DNA of 64,000 nucleotides, taken from contig JASGKO010000043.1 of NCBI GenBank assembly GCA_049840595.1, positions 248,001 to 312,000 of the forward strand, given 5' to 3'. Both the position numbers and the translations under genes were made by a program. This DNA is from JASGKO01 sp049840595 (lineage in GTDB: Bacteria > Verrucomicrobiota > Verrucomicrobiia > Chthoniobacterales > Chthoniobacteraceae). Under the pieces are notes generated by a model. That model saw only the letters and a program-made list of their open reading frames with translations, did no database searches and was not told where the DNA came from. Positions 36,835-44,619 of the stretch are shown piece by piece; positions within the stretch are counted from its first letter, which is position 1; each line of letters starts with the position of its first letter.

Positions 36835-36893
36835 GTCTAATGGCCCCAAGTTCAGAGATAGCCGGAGCAGTTCGCTGAAGCGTATGGTTAGGC
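36835..36893 (-). other. attC-like recombination site (59 bases)
   Basis: On the minus strand the site begins GCCTAAC (R'' form) and ends ATTAGAC (close to the R' form GTTRRRY), spanning 59 bases. The TAA of the upstream gene lies inside GCCTAAC, and the next gene starts 16 bases beyond the other end. The inner arms are only partly complementary. Confidence 0.5.
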
Positions 36894-37493
36894 CTTCGGC
36901 TCATGTGCTTCTGTTTTTGGAGTTTGGGGACGTGGAGCCGCGCTTTGGGCGTATGCGAGATAAAGACCGATCACTGCTAATAAGAGACCTACGATGCCGA
37001 CCGCAAAACTCCAAACCGAAATTTGGGTTTGCCTCCGTAGCTGCGTTTGATTGCGGGTGTACAGCGTAGTAAGAGACGCAGCGAGTTGGCGAATTATGTT
37101 CTGAACAGCAGGACCACTCTCGGCAAGTTGGGTGAGCTGCATACTGATATTTTCCGGTAACTCTGCGAATGGTTCATTCTGCATGTGTTGTTCTAGAAAG
37201 GTACGGATGCCATCAGTATGCTCAGCAAGCTCGGTATCCTCGCCTGAGATTGCCTTCCTATGAATCTCTCGCAGGACCCAAAGCAAGTCAGAACGACTTA
37301 AATTCGACTGTTCAGCAATGTGACTGACATCGTTCCAAGTAAGTCGTTGATTTCGGATACCTGCGATCAAATCCCGCTCGCATGTCTTCTTGGCTTTGCT
37401 GCGTTCGGTTTCGATAAATAGAAATGAGACGATTGTACTGAAAAGGATGGATAACCCAACGGCCAATGTTACAGCTATGATTAATTCCCACAT
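36888..37493 (-). CDS. Membrane protein, unknown function, probable cassette gene
   Basis: A 201-residue protein with an N-terminal membrane helix (residues 3-27), a charged middle region (ERDLIAGIRNQRLTWNDVSHIAEQS), and a second helix near the C-terminus (VWSFAVGIVGLLLAVIGLYLAYA), ending EAHEPKA. I do not recognise the family. Its stop codon is embedded in GCCTAAC of an attC-like site, the arrangement usual for integron cassettes. Confidence 0.6.
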   Translation of the reverse strand: MWELIIAVTLAVGLSILFSTIVSFLFIETERSKAKKTCERDLIAGIRNQRLTWNDVSHIAEQSNLSRSDLLWVLREIHRKAISGEDTELAEHTDGIRTFLEQHMQNEPFAELPENISMQLTQLAESGPAVQNIIRQLAASLTTLYTRNQTQLRRQTQISVWSFAVGIVGLLLAVIGLYLAYAQSAAPRPQTPKTEAHEPKA

Positions 37494-37659
37494 GGTGTGT
37501 GGCTAAATGTGAAGTTTCAGGGAGTTGTTCAAATAAAAAGGAACCAGAGGGAGGTTGCCTATCTTCCGAACAGGAAGTTAAAAGTGATTGGGTTTTGTTT
37601 GCAATTCTTCTGTTGAATAAACGACGCGATGTAAGTTTGCAAACCACTATCAGCAACGG

Positions 37660-37771
37660 GAAGCAAAGGGGCCAGAGCTTCCTATCGACATTCTTGCTCC
37701 GCTGAAACACCCCATAGTCAAAACTGGCCTCTCTGAGACGCCGCTGGGTTCGCTGCAGCGCATGGTTAGGT
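37660..37771 (-). other. Second attC-like end with repeat
   Basis: On the minus strand ACCTAACCATGCGCTGCAGC starts at 37771. The TAA of the 85-residue gene lies inside it, as in the site at 36893. A matching R' partner is not clear in the next 270 bases. Within this stretch, CTATCGACATTCTTGCTCC (37681-37699) resembles CTATCGACACTTTCGCTCC at 38416-38434. Confidence 0.4.
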
Positions 37772-38023
37772 ACGGGGAGTGGAGGTGATTTGCATCTTCG
37801 CTTTGGTATCGGCAACCGAGCTCGAATACTCCTCCGCCGAGATAACGCCATGCTGAATGAGCAGCCGAGTGAGAATGCCAAGATGGATTCTCAGTTCGCG
37901 ATTCTCGTCCTGGAGAGCTTCAATCACGGCAGCGTCCTGGCCGCGTGCTTTACTGTGAGCTGCTCGGAGTTCATCAAGCTTGAACTCTTGAGATAGATTC
38001 CAGAATGCGTCGATTATGCTCAT
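37766..38023 (-). CDS. Small protein, unknown function, probable cassette gene
   Basis: An 85-residue protein with a central helical, probably coiled-coil stretch (DAAVIEALQDENRELRIHLGIL) followed by LIQHGVISAEEY. There is no signal peptide or membrane helix. The gene starts 24 bases after GTTAGGC (38053-38047 on the minus strand, R'-like) and its stop lies in ACCTAAC. These two flanks frame it as an integron-type cassette. The function is unknown. Confidence 0.55.
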   Translation of the reverse strand: MSIIDAFWNLSQEFKLDELRAAHSKARGQDAAVIEALQDENRELRIHLGILTRLLIQHGVISAEEYSSSVADTKAKMQITSTPRT

Positions 38024-38278
38024 AAGTAAGAGGGGACGGTGAGATTGCCTAACGAGAAACGGGCCGCCAATGGGGGCTCATCCGACGTGGTGTTTCTATA
38101 TCCAGAGGACGCTTCATCTTTTTCGGGTCTAATCCGCTTGCTTTGAGCCGGGTTTGCCGAAGATGGCCGCGCTCATGATTCGGGTCAGTTTCTCAAACTC
38201 CTCTATGGGCGGCAAGGCGTAAAAGTGAAGGGATCGGTGGGGTGGTCGGTCGGGACGTTCGATGCGTTGCTCCGGGCC

Positions 38279-38385
38279 GCAACCGCGTTGCGGTTGGGAG
38301 AGGTTTTTTGGGGGATGGTTCCCGGGGTAGCGCGTGGCGCGCAACCCCGGGCTTTGAGGCGGAACGCCGTTGGCGTTCTTCCGCA
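38279..38385. repeat. Cluster of three hairpins
   Basis: The gap 38054-38487 has no gene. It contains CAACCGC-GTT-GCGGTTG, then CCCGGGGT and ACCCCGGG arms around a GC-rich loop, then GGAACGCC-GTT-GGCGTTC. The arrangement resembles palindromic elements I associate with Verrucomicrobiota intergenic DNA. A short stretch (38386-38434) matches part of 37660-37705. Confidence 0.55.
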
Positions 38386-38487
38386 AAAGGGACGTTAGTA
38401 AAAGGGCAGTTCTTACTATCGACACTTTCGCTCCACGGACATATCGCGTGGACTCTCCATCGTCAGAAATGCTCCCCTTCGGACCTG

Positions 38488-39174
38488 CTACGGGGATAGC
38501 TCAAGTGCGCCGGAGATTGATAATCCGCTTCCTTCCAGTGGAGAAATCTGCTTCTTTTTGGACCATGGAATAGGGCTCTGCCACCAATTGGTAAACAGCG
38601 TTGAGGCGTCATCAATTGTTTCCGACATCGGTTCAAGCCGTCCCGGTTCGTTTCCGCGTGCGGTGCCAGACAACTGCGGCTTGTAAACTTTGCCATCGAG
38701 CCGAAGATATTCAATCAACTCAACCGCCCTCAGGCGGTCAATGGGCGGGAGCGATTTGAGTTTGCTGATGACCACCCCGATCACTCGTTCTTTAAGGGCA
38801 TCCGACACGCGACCAAGCTGCTCCCCGGTGCGGCTTCCACTCTGCAAGATGTAGAAGTGAACAAGGGCCCCGAACTCCTTTGCGGAGTCGGTAGAGCCAA
38901 GGCGCGCGCACAGAAACGTATCAACCTCCATCGGGATGTAACCAGCATTGGTTTGGTCCAACTGGTCGGAATAAGAAGTGAGCAGCCGTTCGACATTGTC
39001 TGTGAAACGATAGCGCAGATAAAAGATGGCTCTTGCAGGTCCGACTTGAGGCTCTTGGTAGAGAAAAAATCCAGTAGCGACCACGATCAATGGAACAATC
39101 AGAAAAAGAATTCCTATCAACTTCCGCTTAGTGCCGCGCGGATCGCGCGTGATGATCGGGCCACCCGGTAACAT
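38488..39174 (-). CDS. Membrane-anchored protein, unknown function
   Basis: A 228-residue protein with a single membrane helix at about residues 19-39 (LIGILFLIVPLIVVATGFFLY) after a basic N-terminus, then a soluble region that is presumably periplasmic. A helical segment RVSDALKERVIGVVISKL and a C-terminus rich in Ser and Gly follow. I recognise no family. It stands alone between the hairpin cluster and a gene-free gap. Confidence 0.55.
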   Translation of the reverse strand: MLPGGPIITRDPRGTKRKLIGILFLIVPLIVVATGFFLYQEPQVGPARAIFYLRYRFTDNVERLLTSYSDQLDQTNAGYIPMEVDTFLCARLGSTDSAKEFGALVHFYILQSGSRTGEQLGRVSDALKERVIGVVISKLKSLPPIDRLRAVELIEYLRLDGKVYKPQLSGTARGNEPGRLEPMSETIDDASTLFTNWWQSPIPWSKKKQISPLEGSGLSISGALELSP

Positions 39175-39535
39175 GTCGTTGATCCTTTCCTATTTCAGCG
39201 AAAATCGCAAGTCATCCCCTTTTGATGAAGATACAACGAAAGAAGTGAAGTAGGAGAAGGGGCAGTCTGTGCAGACGTGCACAAGGGGTTAGCCAGAGCG
39301 CCGGCAGATGGGGCAGCTCATCAAGGTGAGTTGGGAGTCGCTCCCTTGCGGGAAAAAGCGGATGCAGATTTGCGTTGTGTTTTGGGGTGGGTTCGGAGAT
39401 ACCGCTCGCACAAAAAATTATCAAATTCTCCCCCATGCCCCCTTTGTCTCTTATTTGTGACCTTTCCCCGGGTCGGTTTGTACTTGCATTAGCCTCAGAA
39501 TCATGGCGAACTGCGCGGCGAATTGAGGGCATACT
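39175..39535. other. Gene-free gap
   Basis: I see no gene, RNA or repeat here. The part just before 39536 is AT-richer and may hold the promoter of the secreted protein gene that follows. Confidence 0.4.
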
Positions 39536-40210
39536 ATGAAAAGGGCAATTACACTATTTCTGCTTGGCTGCGCCTTCGCGCAGGCAGAACCGCTGGCAGA
39601 TCAAGTCTCGGGGCTGAATTTCCCGGGGCGTGGACAGTTCGGTGAGTGCGTGGAATTTGCGGATGCACTTTCGACCTGGCTTCAAAATCAGGGACAGAGC
39701 AGTCAGGTCATTTACTACACCTACCGGCCGGGCTTGCTGCATCACCCGGTCACCCACGCGATCGTCGCCTGGCAGCGCGATGGGCAGTGGTGGGGGATGG
39801 GCAATGAGTTGCCCCGGCCCCGCGCGCTCGGTTTCGAGCGTGGAGGCGCGCCCATCAATCTCGCGCAGAACTACGATTCCCGGGCCTACGCCGCAGTGAC
39901 GAGAACGACCCAGATGGGGCTCGCGATTCACAACCTGAGCCTCGCGGCCGGGGCGATCGGGACGGCGCGTCCGCAGCTCGCGGTGGTCGCTCCGGCCAAG
40001 CCGAAGGCGATGCCGGAGCCGGCGAAGGTGGAAGTGGCGGAAGTTACCCCGCCGACGATGGGCAGCCCGGTGACGCCGGTCAGCCAGATGCCGGTGAGCA
40101 CGGCCTTTGTCTCGAGCAGTGCGCAGAGCGTGAGTCGCCCGGTGATCCAGGTCCAGCCTAGTCGTCGTTTCTATACGGATTCCAACGGGACGCAAATCTT
40201 GATTCAGTAG
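39536..40210 (+). CDS. Secreted protein with possible Cys-His catalytic pair
   Basis: A 224-residue protein with a signal peptide (MKRAITLFLLGCAFAQA). The mature N-terminal part has GQFGECVEFADALSTWL and, later, HPVTHAIVAWQRDG, a Cys then His order as in papain- or transglutaminase-like folds. The last 90 residues are low-complexity, rich in Pro, Val and Ser (PAKPKAMPEPAKVEVAE), suggesting an extended stalk. No family is recognised with certainty, and enzymatic activity is a guess. Confidence 0.55.
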   Translation: MKRAITLFLLGCAFAQAEPLADQVSGLNFPGRGQFGECVEFADALSTWLQNQGQSSQVIYYTYRPGLLHHPVTHAIVAWQRDGQWWGMGNELPRPRALGFERGGAPINLAQNYDSRAYAAVTRTTQMGLAIHNLSLAAGAIGTARPQLAVVAPAKPKAMPEPAKVEVAEVTPPTMGSPVTPVSQMPVSTAFVSSSAQSVSRPVIQVQPSRRFYTDSNGTQILIQ

Positions 40211-40268
40211 CTAGGGATTTGCTCACGCGGCAGCGCGGAGGGGGGAGGGGAAAATGACCAATGACGAC

Positions 40269-40318
40269 ACGAAGTGTCGCAGACAGGGGCGTTCCCACAC
40301 GGAGTATGGGAACGAGGG
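40269..40318 (+). repeat. Hairpin repeat, copy near 40.3 kb
   Basis: ACGAAGTGTCGCAGACAGGG leads into CGTTCCCAC and GTATGGGAACGAGG arms. It matches the reverse of 21943-21990 over about 45 bases with few differences. Confidence 0.65.
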
Positions 40319-40329
40319 GAGCAGCTTCA

Positions 40330-40396
40330 TTTTCGCCTGCTTCGCGTTTTTCGCGGACTCAATATCCGTGCCCATCCGCGTCATCCGCGGTTAAAT
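40330..40396 (-). repeat. Paired short-period elements before a convergent gene end
   Basis: A reverse GCGAAA-type element (TTTTCGCCTGCTTCGCGTTT at 40330 onward) is followed by a reverse CGCGGATG-type element ending CATCCGCGGTTAAAT, immediately before the stop of the Mpv17-like gene at 40397. Confidence 0.6.
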
Positions 40397-41125
40397 CTAC
40401 CCCTCTTCCTCTGCCAGCACAGGCGTTGGTGTTACGGCGGTGGCCTGGCGGCGCATGAAGGTGACGAGGAGGCTCCAGAAGCTGGTGGCGAGGGCGGCGA
40501 AGGGGACCTGGAGGAGTGGGGGGAGGGCGTAGATGATGGCGACGAGCGGAATCCAGACGGCCCAGCCAGTGACCAGGGAGGGGAGGACTTGGACGCGGTA
40601 AAAATCGAGGGTGAGGCAGTTGCGGAGGGCGCGCAGAGTAAAGCCGTAGTGGTGCCAGTCGTAGGCGACGACGATCGCTGCGGTGCCCCAGAGCGGGGTG
40701 TAGATGAACTGGTCGGCGGCCATCTTGATCAGGACCACGGCGAGCGTGGGTTCGTTGCCGAAGAGCAGGCCCTGCACGCGGTAGCAGGTATCGCCGCTCA
40801 TGCCCATGATGCCCCAGAAGAAAAAGCCGAAGCGGGCATCGCGTAGGTTGCTGGCGTGGATCGCCCCTTTTTGCAACACGAGCACGCGGAGCACTTCCGG
40901 GAGCAGGCCGCCGGCCACGGCGTAGGTGAAGAAGGAGAAGCCGTAGCCGAGGTGTTGTTTCCACCCGGCGACGGTGCCGAGCAGATCCCGGAGCGGCGGC
41001 CAATAGTAATAACCGAGCAGCAGCCCGAGCATCGCGCACTGGATGATGAGGCCCGGGACGAAATTGACCCGGGCCGCATGCAGCCCGGCGAGAAAGGGGT
41101 GTTCCTTGCTCTTCATCGCGGCCAC
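40397..41125 (-). CDS. Mpv17/PMP22-like integral membrane protein
   Basis: A 242-residue protein with about four to five membrane helices. The C-terminal half resembles Mpv17/PMP22 proteins: KMAADQFIYTPLWGTAAIV, then a helix pair VTGWAVWIPLVAIIYALPPLLQVPFAAL and a final FWSLLVTFMRR where the family has WN.YLS. Mpv17 proteins are mostly known from eukaryotic organelles, where they act as channels. The bacterial role is unknown. The assignment rests on pattern only, and a general membrane protein is possible. Confidence 0.5.
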   Translation of the reverse strand: MAAMKSKEHPFLAGLHAARVNFVPGLIIQCAMLGLLLGYYYWPPLRDLLGTVAGWKQHLGYGFSFFTYAVAGGLLPEVLRVLVLQKGAIHASNLRDARFGFFFWGIMGMSGDTCYRVQGLLFGNEPTLAVVLIKMAADQFIYTPLWGTAAIVVAYDWHHYGFTLRALRNCLTLDFYRVQVLPSLVTGWAVWIPLVAIIYALPPLLQVPFAALATSFWSLLVTFMRRQATAVTPTPVLAEEEG

Positions 41126-41153
41126 GGAGATGCGGGCGGGCAGGGTGGAATCT

Positions 41154-41642
41154 TCACGCGAGCTGGCTGGCGACCTCCATCTGCACCTCGGCGAGCTGGT
41201 CGAGCCGCAGGTCGGGATCGGGAATCACGAAAACTTCGCCAGTGCGCACGTGCTCGTAGATGAGGGTGCGGCTGTCGCCTTCCTGCCGGGTCTCGACCTG
41301 CTTGAGCAGGCGCTTGCGTTCCAGCATCAGCGCCAGGATGTAGCGGGCGTTGGTGTGCTGCGCGCCTTCCTCGGCCATGTAGCGGCGGAGCAGATCCTCG
41401 GCGCTGCCTTTGGAAAGGGCCTCCGGGGCGGGTGGCGGTGGGGTCTCGTATTTGGTGCGCCAGAAGGAGTAGGGCTGGATGTTCTCGTTCCGGTCCTTCC
41501 ACGCTTCCTCGCTCAAGTCCTGGCGGTCAAAGCCCTCCTTGTTGCGGATGAGCAGGGTGTAGAAATATTCGCCGTCCTGAAATTCCTTGCCGGTGATCGA
41601 GCAGGTATGCGAGCGGCTGGTGATCTGCCATTCCTGGGCCAT
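41154..41642 (-). CDS. Conserved-looking soluble protein, unknown function
   Basis: A 162-residue protein starting MAQEWQITSRSHTCSITGKEF, with a Pro-rich turn (TPPPPAPEAL) and a helical middle (AQHTNARYILALMLERKRLLKQVE), ending in a strand-rich segment (YEHVRTGEVFVIPDPDLRLDQL). The N-terminal Cys-containing stretch could bind metal. Its ATG overlaps the TAA of lptG by one base (TAATG), so the two are coupled. The function is unknown; a link to outer-membrane assembly is inferred only from position. Confidence 0.6.
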   Translation of the reverse strand: MAQEWQITSRSHTCSITGKEFQDGEYFYTLLIRNKEGFDRQDLSEEAWKDRNENIQPYSFWRTKYETPPPPAPEALSKGSAEDLLRRYMAEEGAQHTNARYILALMLERKRLLKQVETRQEGDSRTLIYEHVRTGEVFVIPDPDLRLDQLAEVQMEVASQLA

Positions 41643-42797
41643 TACTTCTTCCCTCCCTTGAAGAGGGTGGAGAGCTTGGGCAACTCGATGTTGTAGCTGC
41701 GGATGAAGAGCAGGAAAAGGCCGATGGCGGCGAACAGAATGTCCGGCCCCCACGCCGCCCAGAAAGGCCCGATGCGGTTGCCCTTGCCCAGTGCGAGACC
41801 CATGCTGGAGAAGAAGATCAGCCCGAAGCAGAGGCCGATCGAACCAATCACTCCGCCCAGGACCCCGCGACGGGAAAACACGACGCTCAAGGGCGCAGCG
41901 ACCAGCGCGACCACCAGGCACTGCCACGGCAGCGACCAGCGGTAATGCAGATGCGTCTGGTAGGGAGCCAGCGAGGCCTGTGGGAAGTCGGAGTTGTAAT
42001 AGAGGTATTCCTGAAGCTCCGGCACCGAGAGGTCCTGCGGGTCGAGCTTCCGAGCTGGAGATGCGCCATGGGGTTTCGCTCCAGTGGCTGATCTTGAGCT
42101 GAGCCGCCGGTCCGGTCAGCCACGCCTCTTCGTTTTTCACGTTGCCGGCGTTATCGAAATTCACGGTCTTGCCTTCGTGGAAGGTCCAGCTGTTGCCATC
42201 CGGATCGTAGTCGGCGGATTTGGCGTAGTATTTCTGGATGATGTCGCCTGCCTTGTTTTGCTGGATGATTTCCACGCCTTCGAGGTGATTACGCTTCACG
42301 TTGATTTTCTGCACGTACCACGCGCGATCATCGGTGCGGTTTTTGAAGAGGATGGTGTCCATTTCCTCCTGCTCCGCCTTGGTGTGGGTGAAGGTGTAGA
42401 GCATGCGCTTTTTCAACGCATCGGAGTGCGGAGCGAGCTTGTAGTTCATCCCGACGCTCAGGGCAGTGATCCCCAGCGCGGCGGCGAAGAGCGGGATCAC
42501 GATGCGCACCAGACTGCGACCGGCGGTGAGCATGGAGATGATCTCGTTGGTGCGCGACATGCGGCTCAGGCAATAGAGCAGCGCCAGGAGGAGGCCGATC
42601 GGCAGGCTGATCACGATGATCTGCGGGAACTGGGTCGCATAAAAGGCGATGATCTTCCAGAGCGGCACGTGGAACTGGATGAAGTCCTGGCCGTTGTCGG
42701 TCAGGTCAAACACGAGCCAGATCGAGAGGAAGCCAAAGAAGCAGTAGCAGAACGGCAGCAGGAAATTGGTAAGGACGTAACGGTCGAGCAAGCGCAT
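41642..42797 (-). CDS. LptF/LptG-family permease (frame disrupted)
   Basis: Inner-membrane permease of the LPS transport complex, about 385 residues. It starts MRLLDRYVLTNFLLPFCYCFFG and has six helices with a large periplasmic beta domain between helices 3 and 4 (TKAEQEEMDTILFKNRTD, then KTVNFDNAGNV). The frame breaks near 42050 between PWRISSS and LDPQDLSVPELQEYL; one extra base explains it, and the reading continues to TAA at 41644. Its partner LptF and the ATPase LptB are not in view. The gene is followed by an overlapping unknown gene. Confidence 0.82.
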
Positions 42798-42863
42798 CGG
42801 GTAAGCGGGTAGGGCACCTTCTTAGAGCAAAACCGGCGTTTGGGAAAATGGAATTTATGAGAG

Positions 42864-42971
42864 GGTCACCACGAAGGACACGAAGCTCACGAAGAAGGGA
42901 GCCATCGAAATACTCTAAATAAACGAAAAAGGGGTTCCTTTTCGTGTCCTTCCGCGTGTTTTGCTGGCCCG
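42864..42971 (+). repeat. Composite intergenic element, copy 2
   Basis: Three CACGAAG units, GGGAGCCAT, then CGAAA-type units with their reverse complement and the end TTTTGCTGGCCCGG, in the same order as 21600-21713. It lies between the ArsR gene stop and the lptG start region. Confidence 0.75.
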
Positions 42972-42975
42972 GTTC

Positions 42976-43260
42976 CTACGCTCCTTGCTCGGTTTCGTAG
43001 GCTTGCAGGATGGAATTCACCAGGCCAGGGAAGCGTTGCTCGATTTCGTCGAGGCGCAGGCGGCTGGAGAGTTCGACGCCTTTGCGTTCGCTGTGGATGA
43101 GGCCGGCCTCGCGGAGGATCTGGTAGTGCTGGGAGCAGGTGCTCTTGGGCATTTTCAGGCCGGTCTTGGCGGCAGTCTCGGAGCAGTTCATCGCGTCCCC
43201 GGCCTTCAGCATTTCGCGGACAATCGCCACCCGCACCGGGTCCGACAGGGCATGGAGCAC
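42976..43260 (-). CDS. ArsR-family transcriptional regulator
   Basis: A 94-residue winged-helix regulator. It begins LHALSDPVRVAIVREML, then MNCSETAAKTGLKMPKSTCSQHYQILREAGLIHSERKG, the recognition helix and wing of ArsR proteins. The start is taken as GTG at 43260; in the same frame a stop lies further upstream and no ATG is available. No metal-binding CxC is seen in the DNA-binding helix. It is divergent from an MFS exporter, with an inverted repeat between them, so it probably represses the exporter and downstream reductases. Confidence 0.8.
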   Translation of the reverse strand: MLHALSDPVRVAIVREMLKAGDAMNCSETAAKTGLKMPKSTCSQHYQILREAGLIHSERKGVELSSRLRLDEIEQRFPGLVNSILQAYETEQGA

Positions 43261-43350
43261 GGCGGCGACGGAGAGGCTGGCGATGGGTGGATGTTGAATC
43301 GGTCTGATAACGAGAAACTATCGCTCTCCATTTGCATTTCAAGAGTTTTG

Positions 43351-43371
43351 TAGTTCAATAATACCGAACTA
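43351..43371. promoter_or_regulatory. Operator between ArsR and MFS genes
   Basis: TAGTTC and GAACTA are perfect inverted arms separated by nine bases, immediately before the MFS start (43382) and 91 bases from the ArsR start. Its position suits ArsR binding. Confidence 0.6.
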
Positions 43372-43381
43372 TAAGACGTAT

Positions 43382-44602
43382 ATGAGTCATTCTTCCAATT
43401 CTGCCGCCGAGGGGGCGGGTATTCCGATCTCGATTTATGCGCTGACGCTGGCCGCGTTTGCGATTGGCACCACGGAGTTTGTGATCATGGGCCTGCTGCC
43501 ACAGGTGGCGGAGAGTCTGCGCGTGTCCATCCCGAGCGCAGGCTGGCTGGTGAGCGGCTACGCGCTGGGCGTGGCGCTCGGCGCGCCGGTGATGGCCCTG
43601 GTCACAGCGAAACTGCCGCGCAAGACTGCGCTCTTCTGGTTGATGGCGATTTTCGTGCTCGGCAATGCGCTGTGCGCGCTGGCGGCCAATTATGGTTTCC
43701 TGATGGCGGCCCGCGTGGTGACCTCGCTTTGCCACGGGGCGTTCTTTGGCATCGGCTCGGTGGTCGCGGCGAATCTCGCGCCGCCCGGTCGCAAGGCCTC
43801 GGCGATGGCGCTCATGTTCACTGGGCTCACGGTGGCGAATATCCTCGGCGTGCCGCTCGGCACCGCGCTGGGGCAGGCGTATGGGTGGCGTTCCACCTTC
43901 TGGGCCGTCTCCGGTATAGGTATTCTCACGCTGGCGGGGATCACGATTCTCCTGCCGAAACGGCACGATGAGGAGGCGTCGAATCTCGGCGCGGAACTGA
44001 GCGCGCTCCGCAATCTGCGGCTCTGGGTGGGCATCGGGCTGACGGTGCTTTTCTCGGCCTCGATGTTCACGCTCTTTACTTACATTGCGCCGCTGCTGAA
44101 TGACGTAACTGGCATCTCGCCCAAGGGCGTGACGTGGACGCTGCTGCTGGTTGGCGTCGGCTACACGGTGGGCAATACCGTGGGCGGAAAGCTGGCCGAC
44201 TGGCGTATTCTGCCCGGGCTGGCTGGATCACTGGCGGTGATTGTGTTGCTGGAGGTCATTTACTTCTGGGCGGGGCGCGCGGTGCTTCCGGCGGAGATTA
44301 CGCTGGTGCTGTGGGGAGCGGCTTCCTTTGCGGCGGCGGTGTGCCTGCAAATGAACGTCATCACCACCGGCGCGGCGGCGCCGAATATTGCGGCGACGCT
44401 GAATGTCGGCGCCTTCAATGCGGGCAATGCCCTCGGGGCCTGGCTGGGTGGACTGGTGATCGCGCACGGCCCCGGTCTCACGGCAATTCCGCTCGTGTCC
44501 GCGCTGCCGGCCCTGCTGGCGCTCGCGATCACGCTTAGCAAAATCTTCGTCTTCAAACCCCGCCCGGTGTTCGCGCCGACGGCGGATTCGCTCGCGGCTT
44601 AA
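43382..44602 (+). CDS. MFS transporter, DHA1 (AraJ/YdhP-like)
   Basis: A 406-residue 12-helix exporter. It has FAIGTTEFVIMGLLPQVAESL in helix 1, GYALGVALGAPVMALVTAKLPRK with the loop 2-3 region, and GVPLGTALGQAYGWRSTFW, all typical of the AraJ/chloramphenicol-resistance group. It probably expels small organic compounds by proton antiport. It lies upstream of an old yellow enzyme and an LLM oxidoreductase on the same strand, with gaps of 17 and 7 bases, and divergent from an ArsR regulator. Confidence 0.88.
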   Translation: MSHSSNSAAEGAGIPISIYALTLAAFAIGTTEFVIMGLLPQVAESLRVSIPSAGWLVSGYALGVALGAPVMALVTAKLPRKTALFWLMAIFVLGNALCALAANYGFLMAARVVTSLCHGAFFGIGSVVAANLAPPGRKASAMALMFTGLTVANILGVPLGTALGQAYGWRSTFWAVSGIGILTLAGITILLPKRHDEEASNLGAELSALRNLRLWVGIGLTVLFSASMFTLFTYIAPLLNDVTGISPKGVTWTLLLVGVGYTVGNTVGGKLADWRILPGLAGSLAVIVLLEVIYFWAGRAVLPAEITLVLWGAASFAAAVCLQMNVITTGAAAPNIAATLNVGAFNAGNALGAWLGGLVIAHGPGLTAIPLVSALPALLALAITLSKIFVFKPRPVFAPTADSLAA

Positions 44603-44619
44603 TTTCCAAACCCATCTCT

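Noticed and set aside
38047..38401. A third full attC site before the 85-residue gene
   Set aside because: Only the GTTAGGC end is convincing; no matching R'' lies within a normal attC length, so only the single end is mentioned.
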